Both the position numbers and the translations under genes were made by a program. Shown here one piece after another: positions 26,189-33,843 of a stretch of 64,000 nucleotides of DNA (the stretch's first letter is position 1; each line of letters begins with the position of its first letter). The DNA comes from an uncultured Pelagibacteraceae bacterium (GTDB taxonomy: Bacteria; Pseudomonadota; Alphaproteobacteria; Pelagibacterales; Pelagibacteraceae): NCBI GenBank assembly GCA_902552345.1, contig CACDGO010000001.1:62001-126000 (forward strand), written 5' to 3'. The notes beneath the pieces were generated by a model. It made no database searches. It worked only from the letters and a program-made list of their open reading frames with translations, and had not been told where the DNA came from.

Positions 26189-27260
26189 TAAGATCTTTTA
26201 ATTTTTTAATCTCACCGATTTTAAATATAATTGCCTCCTCTTTTTTGTAGCCAAACTTTTCAGCATTTTCTTTAAACCTTACAGGAGGTTCCCAGATTGG
26301 CTCTAAACTTAATATTGCTGTTCCCCAATGCATTCCTATAACTTTTTTTACTTCTAGGTCTTTCATTAAAGATAAAAGTTCTTCAGGATTTGCGTGAGCT
26401 GTAGATTTGTCTTTGACTGGAATAATCGGATAGAAATTGTAAGCACCCAAATTCCCAAAACCCAAATCAATAGGGCCAAATTTTTTTCCTAATTCCTTGT
26501 AAAATGGCGCTGGTCCAGTATCACAAGCAAAAAAGATTTTTTTACCTTTGTATTCAATTAAAAAGCTCCCCCAAAGTGATCTATTCGTATTTCCATCTCC
26601 CCAAATCCATCGTTTAGACCAATGTTGACTTGGAAGCATTGTAACTGTGATTTCATCATTAATTTTAATTTTGTCAAACCAATCCATTTCTTTAACAGTA
26701 CTTTTTCTATATCCATTTTTAGTGAAATATTTCCCAAGCTTAAGAGGCACAAGAACTTTAGTATTCTTATAAGGAAAGTTTTTTATTGTACGAATACTCA
26801 TGTGATCATAATGATTGTGTGTCAGCAAAAATAAATCTATCTTAGGAAGTTCTTTAAGAGTTAAAGGGGACTTTATGTATTTCTTTGGACCAAATATCAT
26901 AGGTCCATAATTTTTTTCGAAAACTGGATCAGTAATAATTGTAGTATCTCCAAGTTTAATTATAAAGCTCGCGTGATCAAGCCACATCACGTATGAGTCA
27001 GATTTATGTTTTTCAAGATTTTTTAAAACTATTTGTTTATCTATTACATGTTCAGGTGGATAATCAATCTTAAGTTTCTTTTTTTCCTCCCTAAAAACTT
27101 TCCAATCCCATTTAAAATTTGGATCTCTTTTTGGACCCCCCTCAAGGTTTCTAAAAGCATATAATTTTCCGTCTTTATAAATATGATGATAAGGTTTTTC
27201 CATAGCATTTAAACTAATACTTAATGAAAATAATATACACAGAATAAGGGGTATTCGCAT
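26181..27260 (-). CDS. MBL-fold metallo-hydrolase (NAPE-PLD / UlaG-like), secreted
   Basis: 359 aa from MRIPLILC; the ORF-track start seven codons upstream is TTG. Signal peptide IPLILCILFSLSISLNA. The zinc ligands are in LLTHNHYDHMS, with further ligands in SQHWSKRW, FFACDTGP and IGMHWGTA. WLDHASFIIKLGDTTIITDP is the UlaG/NAPE-PLD-type core. Probably a periplasmic phosphodiesterase or lactonase; substrate unknown. The start codon lies inside a perfect 12-bp hairpin (27243-27270). The 3' end overlaps the convergent coiled-coil gene by 8 bp. Confidence 0.85.
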   Translation of the reverse strand: MRIPLILCILFSLSISLNAMEKPYHHIYKDGKLYAFRNLEGGPKRDPNFKWDWKVFREEKKKLKIDYPPEHVIDKQIVLKNLEKHKSDSYVMWLDHASFIIKLGDTTIITDPVFEKNYGPMIFGPKKYIKSPLTLKELPKIDLFLLTHNHYDHMSIRTIKNFPYKNTKVLVPLKLGKYFTKNGYRKSTVKEMDWFDKIKINDEITVTMLPSQHWSKRWIWGDGNTNRSLWGSFLIEYKGKKIFFACDTGPAPFYKELGKKFGPIDLGFGNLGAYNFYPIIPVKDKSTAHANPEELLSLMKDLEVKKVIGMHWGTAILSLEPIWEPPVRFKENAEKFGYKKEEAIIFKIGEIKKLKDLIN

Positions 27261-27270
27261 ACCCCTTATT
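27243..27270 (-). promoter_or_regulatory. Perfect 12-bp hairpin enclosing the start codon of the MBL hydrolase gene
   Basis: AATAAGGGGTAT-GCGA-ATACCCCTTATT on the minus strand is a perfect 12-bp stem with a GNRA-type tetraloop. The ATG straddles the stem-loop boundary and the only SD-like sequence (AAGGGG) is in the 5' arm. No T-run follows, so it is more likely a translational control element than a terminator. Confidence 0.55.
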
Positions 27271-27298
27271 AGCACAGACAATTGAATTTGAAAGGAAA

Positions 27299-27502
27299 TT
27301 AAATATCTGAACAGTTAGATTTATTTATTCTTTTATCAAATGATTTAATCGCTTCTTCTGAGATAACCCAAACATACGAGCTTTCTTTTAAACCATTCTC
27401 GTCAGCCGCAGTACATCTTTTACCAAATTTTACTTTGGCTATGTTGCCTCCAGCACAATTAGTTAACATTAACAACAAAATTAAAGTAGATAATATTTTC
27501 AT
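27299..27502 (-). CDS. Small lipoprotein, unknown function
   Basis: 67 aa. MKILSTLILLLMLTNC is a lipoprotein signal with lipobox LTNC. The mature peptide has two more Cys (KRCTAADENG, KSNCSDI) and the short conserved-looking phrase SSYVWVISEE. It lies upstream of the MBL hydrolase on the same strand (38-bp gap) and probably shares its promoter. Confidence 0.7.
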   Translation of the reverse strand: MKILSTLILLLMLTNCAGGNIAKVKFGKRCTAADENGLKESSYVWVISEEAIKSFDKRINKSNCSDI

Positions 27503-27610
27503 AATTAAAATTTACGCTCAGAGTCTGTGCTTTGCTTGGCATAATTTGGACCAAAAAAAGAAATTGAAACTTTATTGAATAAGATAAACTTTAGCCTTAT
27601 GATTGAAATT

Positions 27611-28003
27611 ATGTCCAAAAGCCACATTTATAAATTAAAAGTTTTTGTTGAGGACGTTGACTTTGGTCGGGTATTTTATTCTAGATATCTTCAGTATATC
27701 GAGAGAGCTAGAACAGAGCTCATTTACGAAAAATTTGGTCTAACTTTAACTCAACTTATGAACGAGCATGATATAATGTTTGTCGTTAGGACGTGCAACA
27801 TAAAATATCTAAAATCTGCTGTTTTTGAGGACAATTTAAGTGTTGAAACAACAGTTTTAAAAAAAACTAACGTTAGACTAAACTTGCTTCAAGAGGTAAA
27901 AAGAGATGCAGAAATTCTTGTCAGTGCAGAAGTGGAACTAGCAGTTATAGATCGAAGTGGGTCGATTAAAAAACTTACTGAAGATTTATTCGCAAAAATT
28001 TAA
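27611..28003 (+). CDS. YbgC/FadM-type acyl-CoA thioesterase
   Basis: 130 aa from MSKSHIYK; an ATG at 27599 is also possible, while the ORF-track start (27575) is TTG. Hot-dog fold. The catalytic Asp lies in VEDVDFGRVFYSRYLQYIERAR, the 4-hydroxybenzoyl-CoA thioesterase signature with the usual D-T-D-x-x-G-x-V changed slightly. FVVRTCNIKYLKSAVFED and LLQEVKRD follow. Hydrolyses short or medium acyl-CoA. It is not next to tol-pal genes here. Confidence 0.85.
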   Translation: MSKSHIYKLKVFVEDVDFGRVFYSRYLQYIERARTELIYEKFGLTLTQLMNEHDIMFVVRTCNIKYLKSAVFEDNLSVETTVLKKTNVRLNLLQEVKRDAEILVSAEVELAVIDRSGSIKKLTEDLFAKI

Positions 28004-28115
28004 ATTTGGCCAAGAAACGCCTAATATCTGCCTAAATTTTCGCTATAAACTATATTCAACTCAAGTTTGCAAAATCAGCAATACTGGTAGGGTTAAAAAT
28101 AAATTAAAAGGAATT

Positions 28116-28238
28116 ATGAAATCTAGATTAATAAAAAAAAACAAATTAAAAACAAATATTAATAAGAAATTCAAAAAAATCTCTCTATTCGAACTTCAAA
28201 ATAGTCCAAAATTTCTAAATTTTAGAGTTCGAGCATAA
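28116..28238 (+). CDS. Small basic protein (40 aa), unknown
   Basis: The ORF track gives a 93-aa frame from 27957, but that start lies inside the thioesterase gene. The ATG at 28116 has AAAGGAATT in front of it and gives a 40-aa protein rich in Lys/Arg (MKSRLIKKNKLKTNINKKFK) ending FLNFRVRA. A clear terminator follows at 28261. The gap before it (28004-28115) holds A/T-rich promoter-like sequence and nothing else I can name. Confidence 0.5.
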   Translation: MKSRLIKKNKLKTNINKKFKKISLFELQNSPKFLNFRVRA

Positions 28239-28260
28239 TCTTTCCTCCTAAATAAATCAG

Positions 28261-28290
28261 TGGCTTAATTCAATTAGGCCATTGTTTTTA
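28261..28290 (+). terminator. Rho-independent terminator
   Basis: TGGCTTAAT-tca-ATTAGGCCA forms a 9-bp stem (one T-G pair) with a 3-nt loop, followed by TTGTTTTTA. It closes the small basic protein transcript before purE. Confidence 0.75.
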
Positions 28291-28314
28291 TGTCAATAAT
28301 TGTTAAATTAATCT

Positions 28315-28800
28315 GTGAAGCGTAATAAACCGAATAATAAAGTGGCAATCATTATGGGTTCCAAATCCGATTATCCCGTAATGAAAGAATGCGAGAAAAT
28401 TTTAAAGACTCTTAAAATCAAATTTCAATTATCAATTGTTAGTGCGCATAGAACACCCAAAAGAATGTTTGAATTTGCTGAGTCAGCTTCAAAAAACGGT
28501 TTTGGTGTAATCGTTGCTGGAGCAGGAGGTTCAGCTCATTTGCCTGGTATGGTGGCATCCTTATCTAGTTTACCAGTTATAGGAGTTCCGATTGAATCAA
28601 AAAAATTAAAGGGTTTAGATAGCTTATTATCAATAGTGCAAATGCCACAAGGTTGTCCCGTAGCTACAATGGCTATAAATGGATCAATGAATGCAGGTTT
28701 ACTCGCAGCTTCAATTATTGGAAATTTTGATGAAAAAATTAGATCAAATTTAGAAAAGTGGAAACGTTTACAAACTAAATCTATTAAAAAAAAACCTTGA
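28315..28800 (+). CDS. purE: N5-carboxyaminoimidazole ribonucleotide mutase (PurE)
   Basis: 161 aa from a GTG start, giving the usual ~8-residue lead before VAIIMGSKSDYPVM. Further class I PurE motifs: SAHRTPKRMFEFAESA (catalytic His) and VIVAGAGGSAHLPGM, and IVQMPQGCPVATMAI. Converts N5-CAIR to CAIR in purine synthesis, and is followed by purK after 4 bp, the normal partner. Confidence 0.96.
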   Translation: MKRNKPNNKVAIIMGSKSDYPVMKECEKILKTLKIKFQLSIVSAHRTPKRMFEFAESASKNGFGVIVAGAGGSAHLPGMVASLSSLPVIGVPIESKKLKGLDSLLSIVQMPQGCPVATMAINGSMNAGLLAASIIGNFDEKIRSNLEKWKRLQTKSIKKKP

Positions 28801-28804
28801 TAAT

Positions 28805-29848
28805 ATGTCAATAAGCGTCCTAGGTATCATTGGTTCAGGTCAACTTGGTTCATTGCTATGTCAGGCTGCAAAAAAACTTAACATAAAGACTATAGTAATA
28901 TCTGACGATGAAATTGGTCCAGCACAAAACTATTCAGATAAATTTATTTTTTCAAAATATGATGATAAAAACAAGATTAGAGAATTCATAAATGAAGTAG
29001 ATATCATAACTTATGAATTTGAAAATATTCCAATAAATATCTTAAAAGAAATAGATAAAGAAAAAAAGGTTTTACCCAAACCTGAAATTAATAAGATTTT
29101 TCGAAATAGAAAATTAGAAAAAAAGTTCGTAAATGATCTTGGTATTCAAACTACAAAGTGGGCATTTATAAAGTCAGCTAAAGATGTCCAACAAAACAAA
29201 AATTTATTACCCGGGATTTTAAAGACAAACACGTTAGGTTATGATGGCCATGGTCAGTATGTTTTAAATACTTTAGATGATGTTAAAAAAGATTGGTGTT
29301 TTACAGCAGATTACATATTAGAAAAGAGAGTAAATTTAAAAAAAGAAATTTCCATAGTTGTCACAAGATTTGAAAATAAAGAAATTTATATTTATGAACC
29401 AATAGAAAATATTCATAAAGACCAAATTTTAAAATACTCAAAAATTCCAGCTGATATAAAACCTGATATTTTCAAAAAAGCTCAAGATAATGCCGAGTTA
29501 ATTGCAAATGAATTAGATTACATTGGAACAATGTGTGTTGAATATTTTATAGATCAAGAAGACAACCTATTAGTTAATGAAATTGCGCCTCGAGTTCATA
29601 ACTCAGGTCATTTAACAATTAATGCATTTAATATCAGTCAATTTGAAAATCACATAAGAGCTGTTTGTGGATTGAAGAAAGAAAATGTACATAAAATAGC
29701 AAACGCTGAGATGGAAAATATATTAGGTAGCGAAATACAGGACTACAGAAAGCGATCTTTTAAAACGGACGAATACTTCTTTGATTATGGAAAAAAAATA
29801 ATTAAAGAAAAAAGAAAAATGGGCCACTTGACAATTTTAAAAAAGTAA
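28805..29848 (+). CDS. purK: N5-carboxyaminoimidazole ribonucleotide synthetase (PurK)
   Basis: 347 aa ATP-grasp enzyme. N-terminal LGIIGSGQLGSLLCQAAKKL, then ITYEFENIP, the ATP-binding GILKTNTLGYDGHGQYVL, the Mg ligands in VNEIAPRVHNSGHLTINA and the QFENHIRAVCG C-terminal segment. Makes N5-CAIR from AIR, bicarbonate and ATP. Downstream convergent gap to the dioxygenase is only 2 bp. Confidence 0.96.
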   Translation: MSISVLGIIGSGQLGSLLCQAAKKLNIKTIVISDDEIGPAQNYSDKFIFSKYDDKNKIREFINEVDIITYEFENIPINILKEIDKEKKVLPKPEINKIFRNRKLEKKFVNDLGIQTTKWAFIKSAKDVQQNKNLLPGILKTNTLGYDGHGQYVLNTLDDVKKDWCFTADYILEKRVNLKKEISIVVTRFENKEIYIYEPIENIHKDQILKYSKIPADIKPDIFKKAQDNAELIANELDYIGTMCVEYFIDQEDNLLVNEIAPRVHNSGHLTINAFNISQFENHIRAVCGLKKENVHKIANAEMENILGSEIQDYRKRSFKTDEYFFDYGKKIIKEKRKMGHLTILKK

Positions 29849-29850
29849 AA

Positions 29851-30654
29851 TTATTTTATGGTAATTCGATGCATTATGCGGCTACAATTTTTTATTTCGC
29901 TTGCTTTATGCATCACGCTGAGATTATCCCATAGAACTAAGTCTCCTTTTGACCACTCATAAGAAAATATGAATTCTTCTTTATTTACATGATCAATAAG
30001 AAAATTTTTAATTTTTTCACTTTCATCGATATTTTTAATTTTTATTAGATGACCCGGAGACACATATAAAGATTTTTGTCCATTAACCTCTTGAACGATT
30101 GGATGTTCAGCTTCCAAAACTTTTGAAGATTTAATTCCAGCTCTTTTTTCCAATTCAAGTCTAGTTTTACTAATCGGTCCAGCAGATGAAAAAACACCCA
30201 TAGCATTTTTAATTTTTTGTTTAATTTCATCTGGAAGATTTTTGTAAGCATTAAACCCAGAGGAAAAAATAGTATTGCCTTGTCCTACAGGAATTTCTAT
30301 GCCCATAAGCATAGTATATCTAGGTCTTTCTTTTTCTAAATAAGATGTATCCTGATGTAGCCAAGATCCTCCGAAAGCCAAACTTTTGTCACTAGGTTTT
30401 CTCTCTAAAACATTTATGTAAGGAAAATTTTCTAATCCTTTTAATCTTGGATACTTTACTAATTGCCCAATAGATTTAGCAAAATCCTGGTATTCACTTG
30501 AGTCCAAATTTTGGTTTTTTATAAAAATTACTCCGTATTTATTAAGTATATCTTTAATTTGACCCGTTAAGTCGTTATTTAACTTATTTAAATTTACATC
30601 GTTGATGTAGGCACCAACGTTATTTTTACCTGGAGTTATAGAAACAGCTTTCAT
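29851..30654 (-). CDS. TauD/TfdA family Fe(II)/2-oxoglutarate dioxygenase
   Basis: 267 aa. The HxD iron site is in GSWLHQDTSYLEKERP. The distal His is in DLVLWDNLSVMHKASE and the 2-oxoglutarate Arg in RIMHRITIK. The N-terminal GAYINDVNLNKL is also family-typical. Oxidises an unknown small molecule, such as taurine-like or other organosulfur or amine compounds. Its start overlaps the end region of the SRAP gene (1-bp junction at 30654/30655), so the two are probably cotranscribed. Confidence 0.9.
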   Translation of the reverse strand: MKAVSITPGKNNVGAYINDVNLNKLNNDLTGQIKDILNKYGVIFIKNQNLDSSEYQDFAKSIGQLVKYPRLKGLENFPYINVLERKPSDKSLAFGGSWLHQDTSYLEKERPRYTMLMGIEIPVGQGNTIFSSGFNAYKNLPDEIKQKIKNAMGVFSSAGPISKTRLELEKRAGIKSSKVLEAEHPIVQEVNGQKSLYVSPGHLIKIKNIDESEKIKNFLIDHVNKEEFIFSYEWSKGDLVLWDNLSVMHKASEIKNCSRIMHRITIK

Positions 30655-31281
30655 TTAGTTTACCGAATTAATTATTGATGGATCATTATTAATTGGATTA
30701 TTAACATCTTTTGAAATTTCATGAAACTTTAAATTGGGTGGTTTAATAGAGTTTAATATTTCCATAGCATCTTTTTTAATATTTAAATAATTATTAATTT
30801 GGCTTTTATTAATTATCATAGGCTCTCTGTGATGGATGGTGCTAATTTTTTCAGTAGCTTCTCTTGTGATAATACAGAACTGGTCATTTTGATATATACC
30901 TGCAAAGTACATCAATTCATTATCTTCCCTTGAAAAATAAAATGGAGTTTTTGTTTTATCATCTCTCTTCCATTCATAGTATCCATCAGCTGGAATAATA
31001 CATCTTGATGACTGGATAAGATTCTTAAAAGTAACTTTTTCCATAAGGGTTTCTCTTCTTGCATTAATAAGAGGAGAAAACTTATCTAATTTTTTAGACC
31101 AACTCGGAACTAATCCCCACTCATATAGCTCAAGAGCCTTGCCATTTGAATAGGATTTTATTACAGGTAACTTTTGAGTAGGGTGCGCATTATAATTATC
31201 TGTATCCTCAACCTTAATGTTTTTTTTTACCAAATCAGCGGTTTTAGTAACTGGTTTTCGAATGCTGTATCTTCCACACAT
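30655..31281 (-). CDS. SOS-response-associated peptidase (SRAP/HMCES/YedK family)
   Basis: 208 aa. It starts MCGRYSIR, in which Cys2 becomes the N-terminal nucleophile that cross-links abasic sites in single-stranded DNA. NARRETLMEKVTFKNLI and RCIIPADGYYEWKRD hold the conserved Asn and Glu, and STIHHREPMII the conserved His. Protects abasic sites in replication forks. Its ATG overlaps the stop of a 36-aa small ORF (TAATG). Confidence 0.93.
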   Translation of the reverse strand: MCGRYSIRKPVTKTADLVKKNIKVEDTDNYNAHPTQKLPVIKSYSNGKALELYEWGLVPSWSKKLDKFSPLINARRETLMEKVTFKNLIQSSRCIIPADGYYEWKRDDKTKTPFYFSREDNELMYFAGIYQNDQFCIITREATEKISTIHHREPMIINKSQINNYLNIKKDAMEILNSIKPPNLKFHEISKDVNNPINNDPSIINSVN

Positions 31282-31391
31282 TATTTGTTTTTTCTCTCTC
31301 TTTTAAGCTTTCTCTTTTCTTTTAAAGATAACTTTGCTTTTTTCATAAAGCTTCTATCCTTTTGGCTTTTACCCGAATATCTTTTTGACAT
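31281..31391 (-). CDS. Small basic protein (36 aa), absent from the ORF track
   Basis: ATG at 31391 to TAA at 31281 gives MSKRYSGKSQKDRSFMKKAK...KRERKNK, 36 aa with roughly half Lys/Arg. It fills exactly the space between the fumarylacetoacetase-like gene (stop 2 bp upstream) and the SRAP gene (1-bp TAATG overlap). That fit argues for a real, translationally coupled gene. SD is weak. Possibly nucleic-acid binding; not recognised. Confidence 0.55.
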   Translation of the reverse strand: MSKRYSGKSQKDRSFMKKAKLSLKEKRKLKRERKNK

Positions 31392-31393
31392 AA

Positions 31394-32230
31394 TTATTCA
31401 TCTATTATTTCATGAAATTGCTCACCTAGTCCATCTACTTTTAAGTGAAGTTTATCACCTGATTTTAAAAATTCAGGTTTTTCCATTTCCATTGCCGTAC
31501 CCGCAGGTGTCCCGGTAGTGATAATTGTACCAGGATATAAAGTCATAAATTGACTTAAGTGAGAAATTAAAAAATTGAAATTAAAAATCATTCTTTCTGT
31601 ATTTCCAATTTGTCTTCTGTTGCCATTTACATCTAAAGTTAAATTAATATTATTTAAGTTTTTTATTTCATCTTTGGTCACAAGGTAAGGCCCTGTTGGT
31701 CCTGCTATAGATTTACCTTTGATCCATTGACCACCTCTTTCTTTTTGCCAAGATCTCTCAGATATGTCATTGACTATACAATAGCCAAATACGTAATCTT
31801 GAGCATTTTCCTCCTTAATATATTTTCCTTTCCGACCAATAATCATGCCAACTTCAACCTCATAATCCATTTTGCTAGCAGATTTAGGTTTTACTATTAG
31901 ATCGTTAGGACCCTGAATACATCCAGAGCTTTTATTAAAAACAATTGGTTCAGTTGGTAATTTTGATTTAGTGCCTTCAGCATGTGCTTTGTAATTCAAA
32001 CCTATTGCTAAAAAATCTACGGGATTTGAGATGCAAGCTCCAATTCTAATATTTGAGTTGATTTCTTTAAGTTCAGATAATTTTAATTTTTGTAATTTAT
32101 TTAACGTTTCTTCATTAATTGTCTGAGGATTTAAATCTTTAATGTGATCTGATAAATCCCTAATTACATTACTACCGTCTATGGTAGCAACAATTTCACT
32201 TCCTAACTCACCAACTCTTAATAATTTCAT
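31394..32230 (-). CDS. Fumarylacetoacetate hydrolase family protein
   Basis: 278 aa. The FAH core begins FLAIGLNYKAHAEGT. The metal-binding MDYEVEVGMIIGRKGKYI and VFGYCIVNDISERSWQ follow, then GKSIAGPTGPYLVTKDEI and the terminal PGTIITTGTPAGTAM. Acts as hydrolase, decarboxylase or isomerase on 2-oxo acids; the catechol meta-cleavage or ureidoglycolate-like branch cannot be told apart. Downstream genes (36-aa ORF, SRAP) are tightly coupled. Confidence 0.9.
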   Translation of the reverse strand: MKLLRVGELGSEIVATIDGSNVIRDLSDHIKDLNPQTINEETLNKLQKLKLSELKEINSNIRIGACISNPVDFLAIGLNYKAHAEGTKSKLPTEPIVFNKSSGCIQGPNDLIVKPKSASKMDYEVEVGMIIGRKGKYIKEENAQDYVFGYCIVNDISERSWQKERGGQWIKGKSIAGPTGPYLVTKDEIKNLNNINLTLDVNGNRRQIGNTERMIFNFNFLISHLSQFMTLYPGTIITTGTPAGTAMEMEKPEFLKSGDKLHLKVDGLGEQFHEIIDE

Positions 32231-32254
32231 TAATTAATTTTAGTCTTGGAATCT

Positions 32255-32701
32255 CTATTTTACAAATCTTTTGATTCTTTCCTCAGTGGTTGTTTCAGGT
32301 CCGGAGTAAGGCGTTTCGTAGCTATTAGTTCTTGTTAGAACGTCAATCCCTTTTGTAAAAATAAAAATAAAAAAAACAATAAAAAAAATTGCAAATATCT
32401 TTGCAGGATTATAATTTCCAGATTGAAAAACACTAACGGGTTGCTCTTGTTTTTTATGAAAAAACTTAAATGTTAAGTAAACTGCAATTATTAGGCCAAT
32501 ATGTGCCATAACTACCCCGGCCCAACCAAAAATAAAAGAGGTCACACTAAATACATAGAGACTGAACACAGTGGACCAAACAAACGACAAAACAATTAAT
32601 ATTTGAAGCCTTACAGACTTTGGTAAGCTTCTTAAGTCGTTTTTACTATCATCAAACATGATGTTAGCAGCTTCAGTCATCCAATTTTTAAAACTTTCCA
32701 T
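32255..32701 (-). CDS. Three-TM membrane protein, unknown function
   Basis: 148 aa. A soluble N-terminus (SFKNWMTEAANIMFDDSKNDLRS) is followed by hydrophobic segments at about residues 33-54, 58-78 and 100-117, and a charged tail. No motif I recognise. It lies 24 bp upstream of the FAH gene on the same strand. Confidence 0.65.
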   Translation of the reverse strand: MESFKNWMTEAANIMFDDSKNDLRSLPKSVRLQILIVLSFVWSTVFSLYVFSVTSFIFGWAGVVMAHIGLIIAVYLTFKFFHKKQEQPVSVFQSGNYNPAKIFAIFFIVFFIFIFTKGIDVLTRTNSYETPYSGPETTTEERIKRFVK

Positions 32702-32738
32702 TATTTCTTATATACTTTTTAAATTAAAATTTAAATTA

Positions 32739-33317
32739 TTATAAATTTCGCACCAATTTTCTTACTTTTTGCATATGTGAATTAAATTTCTCTTGTGTCA
32801 TACCTGGCAAAACCTCATAAAATCTTATGTAAGTTGTTTCCATTCCACCAAGCTTTAAAACTCCTGCTTTAATTCTTCTAAATGGAATATTTTGAAACCA
32901 AGTTTGAATTGAAAACCAATTTCCACCGTAAGACATCGACATTATAGCTTTTTTACCTTTCATCGCGCCTGCAACAGGATAACCCCAATTACCAACAAGT
33001 CTTTTAAATGAGAAAAACCATTTAGGAGCTAAAGTTAAATCAATCCAATTTTCTAAAATTGCTGTTGCTCTAAGATTGTAACATGGTGAAATCATAAATA
33101 ATACATCACTTGCTTCTAATCTTTTTCTATAATCTAAAATTTGATCATTAGGTCCAGAACCGTCAAAAAAAGGAATTTGTTTTTCCTTATGTAAATTAAT
33201 TAAATCAATTTGATGACCTAATTTTTTTGCTTCTTCGATAAAAGTATCTCTTACTGAAGCATTAAATGATTTTTTTACATCATGATGGCCGTAAACAATA
33301 AAAATTTTTTTAGACAT
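32739..33317 (-). CDS. NAD(P)H quinone oxidoreductase-like flavodoxin-fold protein
   Basis: 192 aa, KefF/MdaB/NQO-like. N-terminal IFIVYGHHDVKKSFNASVRD is the flavin phosphate loop. DVLFMISPCYNLRATAILENWIDLTL and KGKKAIMSMSYGGNWFSIQ match the family's W-x-P and GG motifs in shifted form. Cytoplasmic FMN/FAD-dependent two-electron reductase. A 51-aa membrane ORF ends 2 bp before its ATG. Confidence 0.8.
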   Translation of the reverse strand: MSKKIFIVYGHHDVKKSFNASVRDTFIEEAKKLGHQIDLINLHKEKQIPFFDGSGPNDQILDYRKRLEASDVLFMISPCYNLRATAILENWIDLTLAPKWFFSFKRLVGNWGYPVAGAMKGKKAIMSMSYGGNWFSIQTWFQNIPFRRIKAGVLKLGGMETTYIRFYEVLPGMTQEKFNSHMQKVRKLVRNL

Positions 33318-33319
33318 CT

Positions 33320-33475
33320 TTATTTGTCTATATCATTTTTTTCATTTTTTCGTATTAGAAATCCCGAACCTATCCCCACTGCAATGGCTGATATAACCCA
33401 CGAGTACTCTTGTTCGCTGAAAAGAACTAGTAGACCAAAACCTATAATGATTACTCCTAAAAGCTTATTATCCAT
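33320..33475 (-). CDS. Small two-TM membrane protein (51 aa), absent from the ORF track
   Basis: ATG at 33475 to TAA at 33320: starts MDNKLLGVIIIGFGLLVLFS, then a second hydrophobic stretch WVISAIAVGIGSGFLI and a charged end NEKNDIDK. Stop lies 2 bp before the oxidoreductase ATG, so it looks like the first gene of that operon. Function unknown. Confidence 0.55.
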   Translation of the reverse strand: MDNKLLGVIIIGFGLLVLFSEQEYSWVISAIAVGIGSGFLIRKNEKNDIDK

Positions 33476-33596
33476 TGACAAATATAAACCTTATATTAAA
33501 GTTTACTTACCCATCTGTCATGGGAAAAAAGACGAGGCATTCGACATGCCTGACCTATAAAGGGTTGCAAAGTCGGTAGAAATGAAAGGAGTTGCT

Positions 33597-33788
33597 ATGA
33601 ATAGATTTAGCAAACTGTATGGAAATTCTGCCGTTAAAAAAGCTGAGCAGAAACTCTCAATGCAGTTAAGTAAAAACCAAAAAGCCCCCGAGGCTAACGC
33701 CAATGGGACGGCTGGTTATTTGGTTAAAAACGGAAAAAATTCCGGAAAAATTTTGAAGCATTTAAAAACTGATAAAAACCAGCTTTAA
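33597..33788 (+). CDS. Small basic protein (63 aa), unknown
   Basis: Start chosen at the second ATG (33597), because AAAGGAG lies 5 bp in front of it; the ORF track uses the ATG inside that SD. The sequence MNRFSKLYGNSAVKKAEQKL...GTAGYLVKNGKNSGKILKHL is basic with a glycine-containing middle. Its own promoter region (TATAAA near 33556) and a G+C-rich terminator downstream support expression. Its base composition is noticeably less AT-rich than its neighbours. Not recognised. Confidence 0.6.
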   Translation: MNRFSKLYGNSAVKKAEQKLSMQLSKNQKAPEANANGTAGYLVKNGKNSGKILKHLKTDKNQL

Positions 33789-33799
33789 ACTTTTATAGG

Positions 33800-33832
33800 G
33801 TGGGGACTTTAAAATCCCCACTCAAGTCTTTA
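33800..33832 (+). terminator. Rho-independent terminator
   Basis: GTGGGGA-ctttaaaa-TCCCCAC (33800-33821) is a 7-bp stem with an 8-nt loop, followed by a T-containing stretch. It separates the small basic protein gene from rlmN. Confidence 0.7.
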
Positions 33833-33843
33833 ATATCCTCCAA

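Noticed and set aside
26622-26834. 70-aa plus-strand ORF
   Set aside because: Antisense of the MBL hydrolase active-site region; no SD and no family signal.
27957-28238. 93-aa form of the small basic protein
   Set aside because: The long start lies inside the thioesterase gene; an SD-supported ATG at 28116 gives a 40-aa product instead.
33510-33551. Two short hairpins (CCCAT/ATGGG and AGGCA/TGCCT) before the 63-aa gene
   Set aside because: Stems of only 5 bp with no terminator run; too weak to call as a feature, and the region does not fold like a tRNA.
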